From Triparma columacea (lineage: Eukaryota; Sar; Bolidophyceae; Parmales; Triparmaceae), in the NCBI GenBank assembly GCA_030267965.1, contig BRYA01000471.1, positions 1 through 52,461 of the forward strand: a stretch of DNA of 52,461 bases, read 5' to 3'. A program made the position numbers and the translations under genes. Position 1 is the first letter of the stretch; each line of letters begins with the position of its first letter. Positions 38,693-50,845 of the stretch are shown here, in pieces. The notes beneath the pieces were generated by a model. The model was not told the DNA's origin and ran no database searches. It was given only the letters and a program-made list of their open reading frames with translations.

Positions 38693-40510
38693 ATGGCACA
38701 AAAAATAGTAGCAGCACCTGCTCCTTCCTCGCACCCCGATCTGAGCTGGAAAGATTTGCTGGACGTTGAGCACAACAATCGAGTTTGTACCAGAGACTTA
38801 GCGAGCCTTTTACACTTCGTCGGTGTCCCCGTTATCAACCTCGAAACTTTCCGGCTCTGTTTGCAAACTATCAAGAGGGAAGAAGACGAAGCACAGCTTG
38901 ATTCTGCACTGAGATCTGTGTTCCCAACAAAGGAAGATACGGCCAGGATTCTTCAAAGCAACTCGTACGCGCACAAGTCGCGCCACAGCCGGCAACACAT
39001 GTTTTTGGGGCGTTGGTTTTTCTTTCTAATCGGCCTGCCAATGATGTATGTTGAGTACTTCATACGGCCATCGTGCTTCTACGAGGATGCCATCGTCAAG
39101 ATGACGCGAAACATTTTCGGGTCCTTATTCGCCATTGCGTTCTGGACCGCGATCGCCAGCGCTGTGTGTTGGTTCCATCTTGATGCAGAAGAGGCACGAT
39201 TAGAAGTTGGGGCATTTGAAGGTGTCCTCCTCCCACTAGTGCTCTACATTTGTGCAACCGCCCAGCACATAAATCGCGAGGTTGTTCGTTGGACTGCGAA
39301 GGGCGTCGCAGAATACGATGAGTTGCAACGAAATCTCACCATTCTTCGCTACACGCTGGTTGACGAACTGTCGGCCTCAAGCGAGTGCAAGACCGTTTTG
39401 GAGCTGCTCAGAAATGCCGTGGTGGATGACCAGGAGTATGCCAAATTCATAGACAAGCCCACCGCGAATCAAGAGAAGCGCGGGAAAACTCTACCTCGGC
39501 GCTCTTCAGCTGCTCGTTATGACAAGGAAACTTCGAAGCAACAACTCCATGAGCTTTCGAACCAATCAAGATCTGGGCTCTCGCGTATCAAAACACTGTT
39601 GAAGAACGGTCCTAGTATCCTCATCCAATTTTTTGTACCGTTTATGCCTATTTTGAGCCGTGTGAGCAACGGTGGCTCTGCATTTGGTACCTCAGGTCTC
39701 GCCAAGGCGATAGTTTCTTGCTCATTTTTTGCAAGCTTCTTCATTTGCAACTTGTTGGCTCTAGAGTTCCCCGATATTCACAATGAAATGATTGCCCGCT
39801 TGCTGGTGATTAGGAAGATGTTGAGCATGCCAACGATACCCGTGACACTCCCCAAAAACAACCGCTCACGGGGAGGGAAGAGTGACGTGCTGCTTTTTCG
39901 GTTTTCCTCGCGGCGTCACATCTGGGCGTGGCACGCGTCTCTTTCAGCGTATACGGACTATGTGCGGTACTATGCGCCGTTTCGAACAGGGCTTATGGCA
40001 AGCTGCATCTTCGGGATCATCTGTTGTGCCTCAGGTGCTCTTTATTACTCTTTCTTGATCGGCGAAGCCTTTGGCGACGATCAAGCCGTTGTCGCAACAT
40101 CGGTTGCCAACCATACAGCACCGCTGATTTCTGTAGTTCCAGAATCCACAGTGATGTTTTGTTGCGGGTACGCCGTTTGCATGGCGCTAATTCTTGCAAT
40201 GCCTTTAATCCAGATGATTGACCTCAACCAAAAAATTGGCAAAACTATACCCAAGATGCTAAAGGGTTTAAAGATGCGCCTTCTCCAAGAAATAGATTGC
40301 GGCGAGGATGAAAGCGAAGCCGATCGAAGACACATGCGCGAATGCGCTGAGCTCTTGGGAATTCTGCCCGAGACTCTGGAAAGAACCGAGCTCTACAAAA
40401 CCCTCGGGGTGTCAATTAACGCGCAGTCGCTTGGACGATTGGTTACCATCATAAGTGGTGCGCTTTTGTCGTCTCTTGTGAGAACGTTGATTAACAAGAA
40501 CGTTGATTAA
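38693..40510 (+). CDS. Multi-pass membrane protein of unknown function
   Basis: 605 residues from the ATG at 38693 (aaaATGgca context); the frame is open 34 codons further up to 38591, but that part is not membrane- or domain-like. Hydrophobic segments lie near residues 103-120, 135-160, 175-190, 300-330 (FFVPFMPIL), 340-360, 430-455 and 490-510. A basic cytosolic-type loop (KRGKTLPRRSSAARYDK) and a helix-rich acidic C-terminus with a final hydrophobic helix are also visible. No family recognised; the layout (short N-domain, paired helices, long loops) resembles a channel or a receptor-like protein, but nothing specific supports this. Confidence 0.65.
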   Translation: MAQKIVAAPAPSSHPDLSWKDLLDVEHNNRVCTRDLASLLHFVGVPVINLETFRLCLQTIKREEDEAQLDSALRSVFPTKEDTARILQSNSYAHKSRHSRQHMFLGRWFFFLIGLPMMYVEYFIRPSCFYEDAIVKMTRNIFGSLFAIAFWTAIASAVCWFHLDAEEARLEVGAFEGVLLPLVLYICATAQHINREVVRWTAKGVAEYDELQRNLTILRYTLVDELSASSECKTVLELLRNAVVDDQEYAKFIDKPTANQEKRGKTLPRRSSAARYDKETSKQQLHELSNQSRSGLSRIKTLLKNGPSILIQFFVPFMPILSRVSNGGSAFGTSGLAKAIVSCSFFASFFICNLLALEFPDIHNEMIARLLVIRKMLSMPTIPVTLPKNNRSRGGKSDVLLFRFSSRRHIWAWHASLSAYTDYVRYYAPFRTGLMASCIFGIICCASGALYYSFLIGEAFGDDQAVVATSVANHTAPLISVVPESTVMFCCGYAVCMALILAMPLIQMIDLNQKIGKTIPKMLKGLKMRLLQEIDCGEDESEADRRHMRECAELLGILPETLERTELYKTLGVSINAQSLGRLVTIISGALLSSLVRTLINKNVD

Positions 40511-40589
40511 TAAAATAAGAGCCGTGCTATTTCTTTCGTCAGGATGCGCTTTCAAAAAGCTTATTATTTCCTTATTTCCTTGCTCGGAA

Positions 40590-42431
40590 TTATTCCTCGG
40601 CCTTCCATCCCTCCCTGAACTGTACAACGTAAATGAGGTAGTCACTGTCCCCTACGTTCTTGTACTTAATCCCCGGTGCAAGCGTCGGTGCCGACCACGC
40701 CGCCGTGCCTTTCTTCGTCTCCTCCCTCCACCCTCCTCCCTCCTCCCCCCCCACCATGATCTCCCCGTCGCTCCCGCACACAACCACGTGGAAGAAGTCG
40801 TAGTTCCTCACGTACTCCTCCCCCCCCCTCAGTACGAGCTTGAAGACCCTGACTTTCTCCCTAACCTTTACGAGCTCATGACCCTCTATGCTCTCCACCT
40901 CCTTCCCCCCCCTCAAAGGCGGGGGCGACTTAATCTCAACGTCGAAGCAGTTAACGGGACTATCAGGGCAGCACGTAATCCGATGTACCAGAGGGCACGA
41001 GCGGCTGTGGACGCCGTACCTGACTTCACCAAACTCCATAAAGTCGTGTTTGCACCCCACCCCCTTCACCATGTTCATTACCTTGGCCCCCCCCTCGGAT
41101 AGGAATACGTAAACCGAATCCGTCTGGTGGATGTGCGGGAGCGTTGACTTCCCCACCCCGAATGCAACGTACATTACCCTGGTGTACAAGTTGTCGAGGA
41201 CTACGTTATGGCTCGGTTCGCTGCCTACCTCTACGACCTTACCGTCGTCGAAAACATTCTCGCCTACCTCATTGACACCGACCATCATGTCCTCGTGAAC
41301 TTTCCATATCTCACTGTCGTCCTTATCCCCCAATCCCATCTCCACCCCTCTTTCGAATAACTCCAGTGCTCTTCTACCCATCGGTGTACCTACCCCCATC
41401 CCCTCACCCTCGTCTACAACAATCCCTAAATCCTTCACGAATATCGGAACCTTAGATTTAACCTCAACGTTCCCACCATTCATACCGTCAACAACCCTCC
41501 TACCCCTATCCTTGAACATCCAGCTCCCTCCTGCAGCCCCGTTGACAAGGTCGTAGAATACCTCCAAATCTAAACCGACGGTTTTAGCGAGATGAAGAGC
41601 CTCGGAACAAGAGGCTATGTGGACCCCGGCGAGAAGCTGGTGGATAGCCTTAGCAGTACTTCCTGAACCTAGAGATGGAATGGTTGGGGGGAGGGGGGGA
41701 GGGGAGGTTGGAGTTCCAGGGGAGGAGGTGGAGAGGGGGGGGGGAGAGAGGGGTGGGATTAGATGGAGGGTATCACCGTTGGTTGAGAGGGCCTTTAGGA
41801 CTTGTGTGAAGGGGTGGTTTAGTGTGGAAGGGTAGGATGAAGCCATTATGGAGAGAGTGCCATTGGCAGCTCGGGTAGGACCACCGGATACGGGGGCGTC
41901 GAGGATTAGGGGACCACCGTTTAGACCGTGCTGGGAGGAGAGGGAGGAGATTTTTAGACAGGAGGATGGGGAAATTGTTGACATTAAGAGGAGGGCGGTG
42001 GTTGGAGGGAGGGTGGAAATGTATGAGGGTGGGTTGAAGAGGAGGGATTCTATTTGGGCGGCGTTTACTACCATGAGGATGACGACGTCAGGGGGGCTGG
42101 GTTGTTGGTAGGGGGGAGGGGGATGAGTAAGCAGGGGGAGGGTGAGAAGGGGAGGGAGGGTACCCAATGCAGCCGGATGTAGTCGTATGCAGCCTTATAT
42201 ACCCCAATGAACCCCTACGTACCATCCAAAAGCATCATTAACGTCAATAAGTCCCTTAATTTTAGCTTGTCTCTCGGCTTTGTCAGCATCATCGTTAACA
42301 ATCTTATCCACACAAGGTTTATATACGTCATAACCTAACATATCGAAGTCGAAGGGACCTGATGATAGAGTAGAGTATATCCCGGATCCCATCGCCCCAA
42401 GACCCACTACTAGCACTTTGGGAGCAGGCAT
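40590..42431 (-). CDS. Beta-hydroxyacid dehydrogenase (L-threonate/3-hydroxyisobutyrate type) fused to a C-terminal cupin
   Basis: Exon 1 is 42431-42223 and exon 2 is 42096-40590, in phase, giving 571 residues. Residues 1-15 hold the Rossmann motif VVGLGAMGSG. DAPVSGGPTRAANGTLS is the substrate-binding signature, and GSGSTAKAIHQLLAG carries the catalytic Lys. The dehydrogenase part ends near residue 370. The remaining ~200 residues contain GKSTLPHIHQTDSVYVFL, a cupin motif with two His, followed by beta-strand-like sequence ending YLIYVVQFREGW. Stand-alone enzymes oxidise 3-hydroxy acids with NAD(P); the cupin could isomerise or bind a sugar-acid substrate. A Pro/Ser-rich insertion lies before the catalytic Lys motif. 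Confidence 0.75.
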
Positions 42432-42526
42432 GCTGAGAAAGAAGAAAAATGGGAAATCTGAGGAACGAAGGACCATCCCGTCAGATCCAGTCCAGTACAA
42501 CCAACTCCGCAAACCATCTGCAAACC

Positions 42527-44136
42527 ATGAGGCCTTCTCTCCTCCTCCTTGCTATATTCCTACCATCAATCTCGGCCGTTGGTGGTCGCGGTGAACCATG
42601 CACTGGTAAGTTTTCATCTCCACAAAGCAGCCACGCCCTTACACCCTTGGATCAATCAAAAATCAAAAACCAGAAATCAACGACAGTGTCAACCCAACCA
42701 AAGACTAAATTATATCCTTATCATGTATTCACTGCCTTGACGAAGATACCATACAGCATCGTCGACAGTTAATATATCCCGCGCACATATCCTTCACACT
42801 TACATATACATTCAAACATTCATAACCTTCCCCCTTTCTCAACAGTCTCCTAACCCTACAAAATTCCCTCACTTCACCTCAGCATGCCCTGAACCTGACG
42901 ACTTGAACACGACTGCGTACGACGAATGGCTGGCTTCGAAGGACGACGACTGGAGAGACATCCACAAGAACAATGTTTGCATATTCAATGAGGTGAGAGA
43001 TTCGGAGAGTTTTGTTTGGTGATGAGGGGGGGTTGACGTAGTCACAACGCTCCTGAGACTTTGGCCCGAACACCCCAACCCAAACCATCTCTCCCCCCAA
43101 CCCCACTCCCCCCGCGCCACCTTCTAATCTCGTAGGAGGATTGTGTGTGTCGTTCAATTGGTGAGACATGCGTCTCCCATTACGGTGCCGCCTTTGACAT
43201 CTTCATAATCGTCTGCGGTCTAATCTTCCTCTACGAGTTCGTCTTCTCCTTCCGCATGTCAATAACCGCGATCACGGCAATGCAGGGTGCGGACTCTAAG
43301 AAGAAGGCTAAGGGGTATAGCCCGATGGACAAAATTATGTTCATGTGCGCGGCCGGATGCCTGATGAGATTCGTGTGGGTTTTCACTATCTTTAATGGGA
43401 GACGTAAGGAGGACCTACTTCTGGGCGTTACGGGGGACACGATTCTTGTCAAGGTGAGCGGAATGAGGAGGATGGGACGAAGGACTTAATGTAGGTGTAT
43501 CATCCAACCTCATCCTAACCCTTTCTTCGCTCCGCTTTCTGCAAATCTTAGACTGCTCAAATTTTGTGGAACTGCTGCTACCTGTACCTAGCCCTGGTTT
43601 GGTCCAAGCTTCTCGACCAAGCTTCGAGCATGAAGAAGAACGATCCCAACGCTGACAAGGCAATGGAGAAGAAGGTCGGCATGGCTGTCATGTTCCTCCT
43701 TATGATTCTCATCCCTATCTTCATCTTTGCGGCCCTTATCATGCCCATGCTAATGATGCTGGGGAATCTGATCCAGGTCGGCATGGGCGTTTTCCTCATC
43801 TACAAGGCAAATAAATTCGGCAAGAGCCTCTCTACAGTTTTGTCTGGCATAGCGTCCGCCCAGGCTCTGGCAGAAACCATCCAGTCAACGATCCGCATAG
43901 CGATCTTCGGCACCGTCATTATCTTTGTTGCGGTGTTCTTCAACTTCTGGGCGCAAGTGGGTTTGGGGACCCCTTGGTGGAACTACGTTTACTGGTGGAT
44001 CATTCATGTGCTTGGGGAAGGTTCACTTGTGCACGCACTTCTCAACACCAAGAGAAGCCAAGAGGCGAAGAAGATTGCACCATCCAAAAGTGGAACCAGC
44101 ACTGTCGCACCCAGTTCTACAAGTTCAGTTGAGTAA
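42527..44136 (+). CDS. Signal-peptide-containing multi-pass membrane protein, four exons
   Basis: Exons are 42527-42605, 42883-42992, 43136-43453 and 43552-44136, all GT-AG and in phase, 363 residues. Residues 1-20 are a signal peptide (LLLLAIFLPSISA). The luminal or extracellular part has paired Cys (PCTACPE, CVCRSIGETCV). Then come a membrane helix (FDIFIIVCGLIFLYEFVF), a lysine-rich loop, FMCAAGCLMRFVWVF, and further helices including the long MAVMFLLMILIPIFIFAALIMP and TIRIAIFGTVIIFVAVFF. The C-terminal tail is Ser/Thr-rich. No family recognised; it divergently neighbours the dehydrogenase gene, 95 bases away. Confidence 0.75.
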
Positions 44137-44217
44137 TCTGGGGGGTTGGACTTTGGACTTGTTGAGATTTTTATCAGAGAGTTTTTAACTTTTAAGAGAA
44201 CCACGGACAGGAATTTT

Positions 44218-44315
44218 CAATAGTGCACATACGTTACCCTTTTTCCAAGTATAGTTAGACAGGATTGAAACAATCGGATCATAATACTAGATGAATAATA
44301 TACTTTTAAACCAAA
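44218..44315 (+). repeat. Solitary LRR_5 cassette 3' module without its gene
   Basis: It contains tacgttaccctttttccaag, tatagttagaca, gaaacaatcggatcataata and ctagatgaataat, matching 16997-17115 and 4664-4735, but no LRR_5 coding sequence lies within 10 kb. It sits between the previous gene and alpha-tubulin. Confidence 0.7.
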
Positions 44316-44390
44316 ATCATTCTCTGAAGGAGCCTGGCCCACCTGCCCAACCTCAAAACTTTCATTTGTTTCCCAAACCCCTCTTAAACC

Positions 44391-46685
<2,295 letters not shown>

Positions 46686-46956
46686 TCCTCCACGCACGTC
46701 ACCCGATTATCGAGATCAACCTCGTCTTGAAGGGGGGGTGTTATATCGTAGGGTTTTGTCAGAATTCTTGAAACAGTTAACGAGAAGGGGATCGGGGGGG
46801 GGAGCAGCTGAAGTTAACTGCGATTGTAACAGACCAGTATTAGTAAGCAGAGTCTCTTTGAAACCTTGTCTCTTTTTATTTACCACGGCGTCTTGTCATA
46901 CCATACTCTAATTTCAAAGCCCCTAATCCCAGACTCCCCCTTTCCTAAAACTATAC
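46686..46956. other. Tail-to-tail region between alpha-tubulin and GAPDH
   Basis: The 3' flank of both convergent genes. No coding signal. Confidence 0.45.
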
Positions 46957-47161
46957 GCATCCAACTCCCTCGTTGTTTTCAAACCCCATTCTTACCCGCC
47001 AGGTTATTACTGCTATGTTCCGGGCTAATCTTCGGGCTAACCCTCCCCTGCATCTCCCTCTTGACCTTTGCATCCAACTCCCTCGTTGTTTTCAAACCCC
47101 GTTCTTACCCGCCAGATTATTACTGCTATGTTCCGGGCTAATCTTCGTGCTACCCCTCCCC
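46957..47161. repeat. Direct repeat of 92 bases covering the GAPDH 3' end
   Basis: Copies at 46957-47048 and 47070-47161 (period 113) share gcatccaactccctcgttgt, acccgcca and ttattactgctatgttccgg with a few differences. The right copy contains the GAPDH stop codon and last codons; the left copy lies beyond the stop. Confidence 0.9.
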
Positions 47162-48550
47162 ATAATCACCCTCTTAACCTTACAATTATGCCTATACATA
47201 TGCCCCATAACCCTCAAAACTTGCGCGCTGTACGACCACTCGTTATCGTACCATAGCATTAACTTCATGTTACCGGGACCCATGTTTAGGGATGCAGAGG
47301 TATCGAGGATTGTGGGGGTGGAGGTTGTCATGAAGTCTACGGAGGTTAACATCTTTGTGTTTACGTGGTAGACTTTACCGAAGAGTTCGTGCTCTCTCAT
47401 GGCGGATGCGACTGCCTCGACAGTTGCAGACTTGTCGGCAACGGTTATGTTAACGTCGAGGAGGGAGCAGTTTATACAAGGCACGCGGACGCTGGTGCCC
47501 CAAATCTTACCGGAGAGTGTGGGGAGAACCTTGAAGATAGACTTCGCTGCACCTGTGGAGTGGGGGATCATGTTGTTGAAGATAGAACGGTGGGTACGGG
47601 ACGACTTGTTTATTGTGTCTACGGTATTCTGGGATCCTGTTGAGGCGTGGATCGTGGTGAAGAATACACGCTCGATCTCGAAGGCTTCGTTCACTAGTTT
47701 GAGCATTGGTCCTAGGCAGTTGGTTGTGCAGGATGATGAGGAGACGATTTTCTGGCCCCTGTACTCCTCGTGGTTCACCCCGTAAATTAGAGTCGGTGTT
47801 ACTTCAGGGTCCTTGGGGGGGGCGGACTGTATCACGTAGTCAACGTCGTGGAGGGAGCAGCGGGAGGTTGTAAGGTAGGCACCGGTGCACTCGAGGACGT
47901 ACTCAACACCAACGGACTTCCACTCAAGCTTGGAAGCGTCGCGGTTCTTAAACAGCCTAATCTGTGGTGTGCGGGATGCGAGGAGCGAAGCGAAATCGTG
48001 AAATTGTTTGCCGTAGTGGTTAGGAGGATGGCAAAAAAGCGTAAAGTTTTGGTCTTCCCACTTCTTCTCACCTCGTTCCCGTTGATCCTAACAACATCCT
48101 CGCTCACAACCTCCACGTTTTTAACCGGTCCCCTATCGTAATGGTGCGCCGAGTCGTAGCATAGGTAGTCGGATACCTCATCGGCCTGCAAGCTTGTGGC
48201 GTTTATGGCACGAATATTGTACACATCGGGGGAAGCGAGCATCTGGAGACATACCATCTTACCGATACGACCGAGACCGTTTATACCGACTGGGATTGGC
48301 TGGTTTGAAGAGAGTTGGAGGAGAGGTGGGAGGGAATGGGTTAGAGAGGTAGATTTTTAGGAAAGGTAAAGAAGGGCGAAGGGCGTCAAGGAGTGTAATT
48401 TATGTGTTAAGTGGAAATGGTAAGGTAAGAGGGTAGTGAAGGGTATTTGACGTGCAAAAGTACGACAACAGGGTGGTGATATGCGCTAAATTAGTAGTAC
48501 TTACCATATTTATTGGCTTGAAGTTTGCGCCCACTGGATGAGAGAGGCAT
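47092..48550 (-). CDS. Glyceraldehyde-3-phosphate dehydrogenase, atypical, three exons
   Basis: Exons are 48550-48505, 48289-48072 and 47961-47092, in phase, 377 residues. The Rossmann motif is VGINGLGRIGK; catalytic Cys lies in SSSSCTTNC (canonical SNASCTTN) and catalytic His in TTIHASTGSQ. HSTGAAKSIFKVLP and WYDNEWSYS complete the fold. It oxidises glyceraldehyde-3-phosphate to 1,3-bisphosphoglycerate. Odd points: the NAD-selecting Asp in the usual VNDP motif is replaced (INATS), the usual VSVVDLT is LDVNIT, and a ~30-residue basic tail follows the normal end. The first exon's MPLSSSGRKLQANKY does not look like a clear plastid or mitochondrial signal. It may be a divergent paralogue with altered coenzyme use. 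Confidence 0.85.
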
Positions 48551-48637
48551 CAAGTCGAGAATCGGGATGATGAGGACAAGATTGCCAGATTCGCTCCTTC
48601 TTCACTTCCTTCACCCAAATTAGAATCTCCCAAGGAA

Positions 48638-50455
48638 ATGTCCAATACGTGTATAAAACTCCTAATAACAACTGTTATCTTAAATTTAGTTTCATCATAC
48701 CGAGATGACGGGTATAAATATGGCGTGAAATACGGCTTAGATGATAGAAAAAAGGAACAGAACAAAGGAGAAATTTGGCAACTTTCTGACCAATATAATA
48801 TCACTAATACCCACGTTACAGATAGTAATAAAGGTACGGAGATATATAATGGATATAAAGGAGGGAATATGATAAAGGGAGACTATAGTATTGTACCTGG
48901 GAATACAAATGGGAGAGAGGATGGGGGAGATTCCAGGAGGGGGGGGGGAATTTATGATGAAAGGTGGGATATTTCGACGGATAGTTCTTCGGATACTTCG
49001 CAGGATACTTCGCGGTGTTGTTCGTGGGATAATTCATGCGGTTTATGGGAGGGTGTTGAAATAGAGAGAGTGAACGAAATGGTTTGGAGACATGGACATG
49101 CACATAACGATTATGAACAAGAGGAACCATTAAGGAGTGCACTTAGAGCTGGGATAAGAAGGTAAGGAGGGGGGGAGGGAGGAGAGAGCATGAAGGCAAG
49201 AGCGAAGGGAGGGATGAGGGGGAAATAGAGGAGGGGGATTGATACAGATTGAAGCAATGCGACAGTGTACGACTTGACTAAAGCGTTATAATACATCCAT
49301 GGCTTCCACCAGATAAATTCTAACACCCCCCCCCCCCCTCTTCCCACTCAGCATTGAGGTAGACGTATTCCCCCCCACCTTCTCCCGTAAATCAGGATTC
49401 CCCATCCGCTCTGAAGCTCCGTCTCGCTGTCTAGTCGCTCACACCAAATGGGGAGTCTCAAATGATAAAGACATCGTCGACTTATACGTAGAACCTCTAC
49501 GTGAATACCTGAACAGTCTCGTGGCGGGTAGGGGAGATAATGTTAGAAGGAGGTATAAAATCGTCAGGTTTTTAAGCCACCTAAAAGACGCCCGGTTGGA
49601 GGGTGTTACAAACACCAACGGGGGAGCGATGCCGGAGGGAGTTAGACCTGTTAATTTACTGATAGATATAAAGAGGTCTCCTAAAACTGTGCTCCCTGTA
49701 CTGCTGGATAACTTAAGGCCACTCAGAGAGTGGATGACAACGTACGATGAGAAGGGGAACGTAAAGGAGGGGCTTATCAAGGTAGTTTTGAGCGGGGATT
49801 TAGGGGCCGTTAAGGGGGAGATGGAGAGATACTTTGTTAAGAAGGAATGCGGGAGATTGGATTGCAAGGATGAATTTGGGGGGGAAGGGAGAATGCTACC
49901 AAACCTTGAAGGGGCGGGGAAGGAAGGAGTCTTCTTTATCGATGGGAGGGTTAGCGATCTGAAAAGGGGGAGGAGGGGGGGGAAGCAGGTGGTGAGTTGA
50001 GGTGAGGGGGGATTGTGGGGACAGTTTGATTACTTACCGAGCGCTCCCCTGCACGCGCAATCCCTCGAAAAATAGCGAATTGAACCCACCACTGTTGACG
50101 AGCAGGGGCTATCGATACCTTGCATATCGTTCAACTATAAGGGGTTACTTTACTCGTCAATTATCAGAGGCAAGACCAGGAACAGGTGAGGATAGAAGGA
50201 TGAGATAGAGGGGCGAAGCTTCCTCTAATCGTCGCTAACAAATGACCACACACACGGACCAGGAGGATTTCGGAGATAACCCGTAAGGCTCACTCCGAGG
50301 GTAAGAGGGTTAGAGCGTTCGCGCTCCCAAACAGCGAAGGGGCTTGGGAGGATGCGTTGAGGAATGGAGTCGATATTATTAGCGTTGACGATCACCAAGG
50401 GTTTAGGGAATTTTGTAAGAAGAAAAGTCAGAGAGAAAAGGAGGGCTTCTTTTGA
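48638..50455 (+). CDS. AIM6-like PI-PLC/glycerophosphodiesterase-superfamily protein, four exons
   Basis: Exons are 48638-49161, 49352-49991, 50106-50185 and 50263-50455, in phase, 478 residues. The N-terminus is a signal peptide (CIKLLITTVILNLVSS), then a variable Gly/Asp/Ser region. The domain starts with WRHGHAHNDYEQ, whose His-Asn-Asp residues are the family catalytic start, followed by GIRRSIEVDVF, CLVAHTKWGV and NLLIDIKRSP. The last exons give IPCISFNYKGLL, RKAHSEGKRVRAFALPNSEG and NGVDIISVDD, the closing barrel strands with the final Asp pair. Known relatives act on phospho-lipid or phosphodiester substrates, with poorly defined substrates in fungi. The last exon is repeated downstream. 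Confidence 0.8.
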
Positions 50456-50457
50456 TC

Positions 50458-50668
50458 ACCACACACACGGACCAGGAGGATAGAGGAGATAACCCGGAAG
50501 GCTCACTCCGAGGGCAAGAGGGTTAGAGCGTTCGCGCTCCCCAACAGCGAAGGGGCTTGGGAGGATGCGTTGAGGAATGGAGTCGATATTATTAGCGTTG
50601 ACGATCACCAAGGATTCAGGGAATTTTGTAAGAAGAAAAGTCAGAGAGAAAAGGAGGGTTTCTTCTGA
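50458..50668 (+). repeat. Tandem duplicate of the AIM6-like last exon with its acceptor
   Basis: It repeats 50245-50455 at an offset of 213 bases, including the acceptor acacacacggaccag and the stop codon. Very few differences are visible; at the start ISEIT becomes IEEIT. Its frame is intact, so it could be an alternative terminal exon. Confidence 0.85.
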
Positions 50669-50845
50669 TCGATGTTGGGGGGGGGGAAATGAGGGTCGAA
50701 CATACCAAGAGAGTGTATGTGTTTAGATTTTTGTATCAAATGAAATGTTCTAAAACCTAAAAACTGGATTTTTGTACAAAAAGACCGAAAGGGGAAAAAA
50801 AAGTGACTCTAATACAAAGATCAAGATGATTGGGTTGTATTAATT

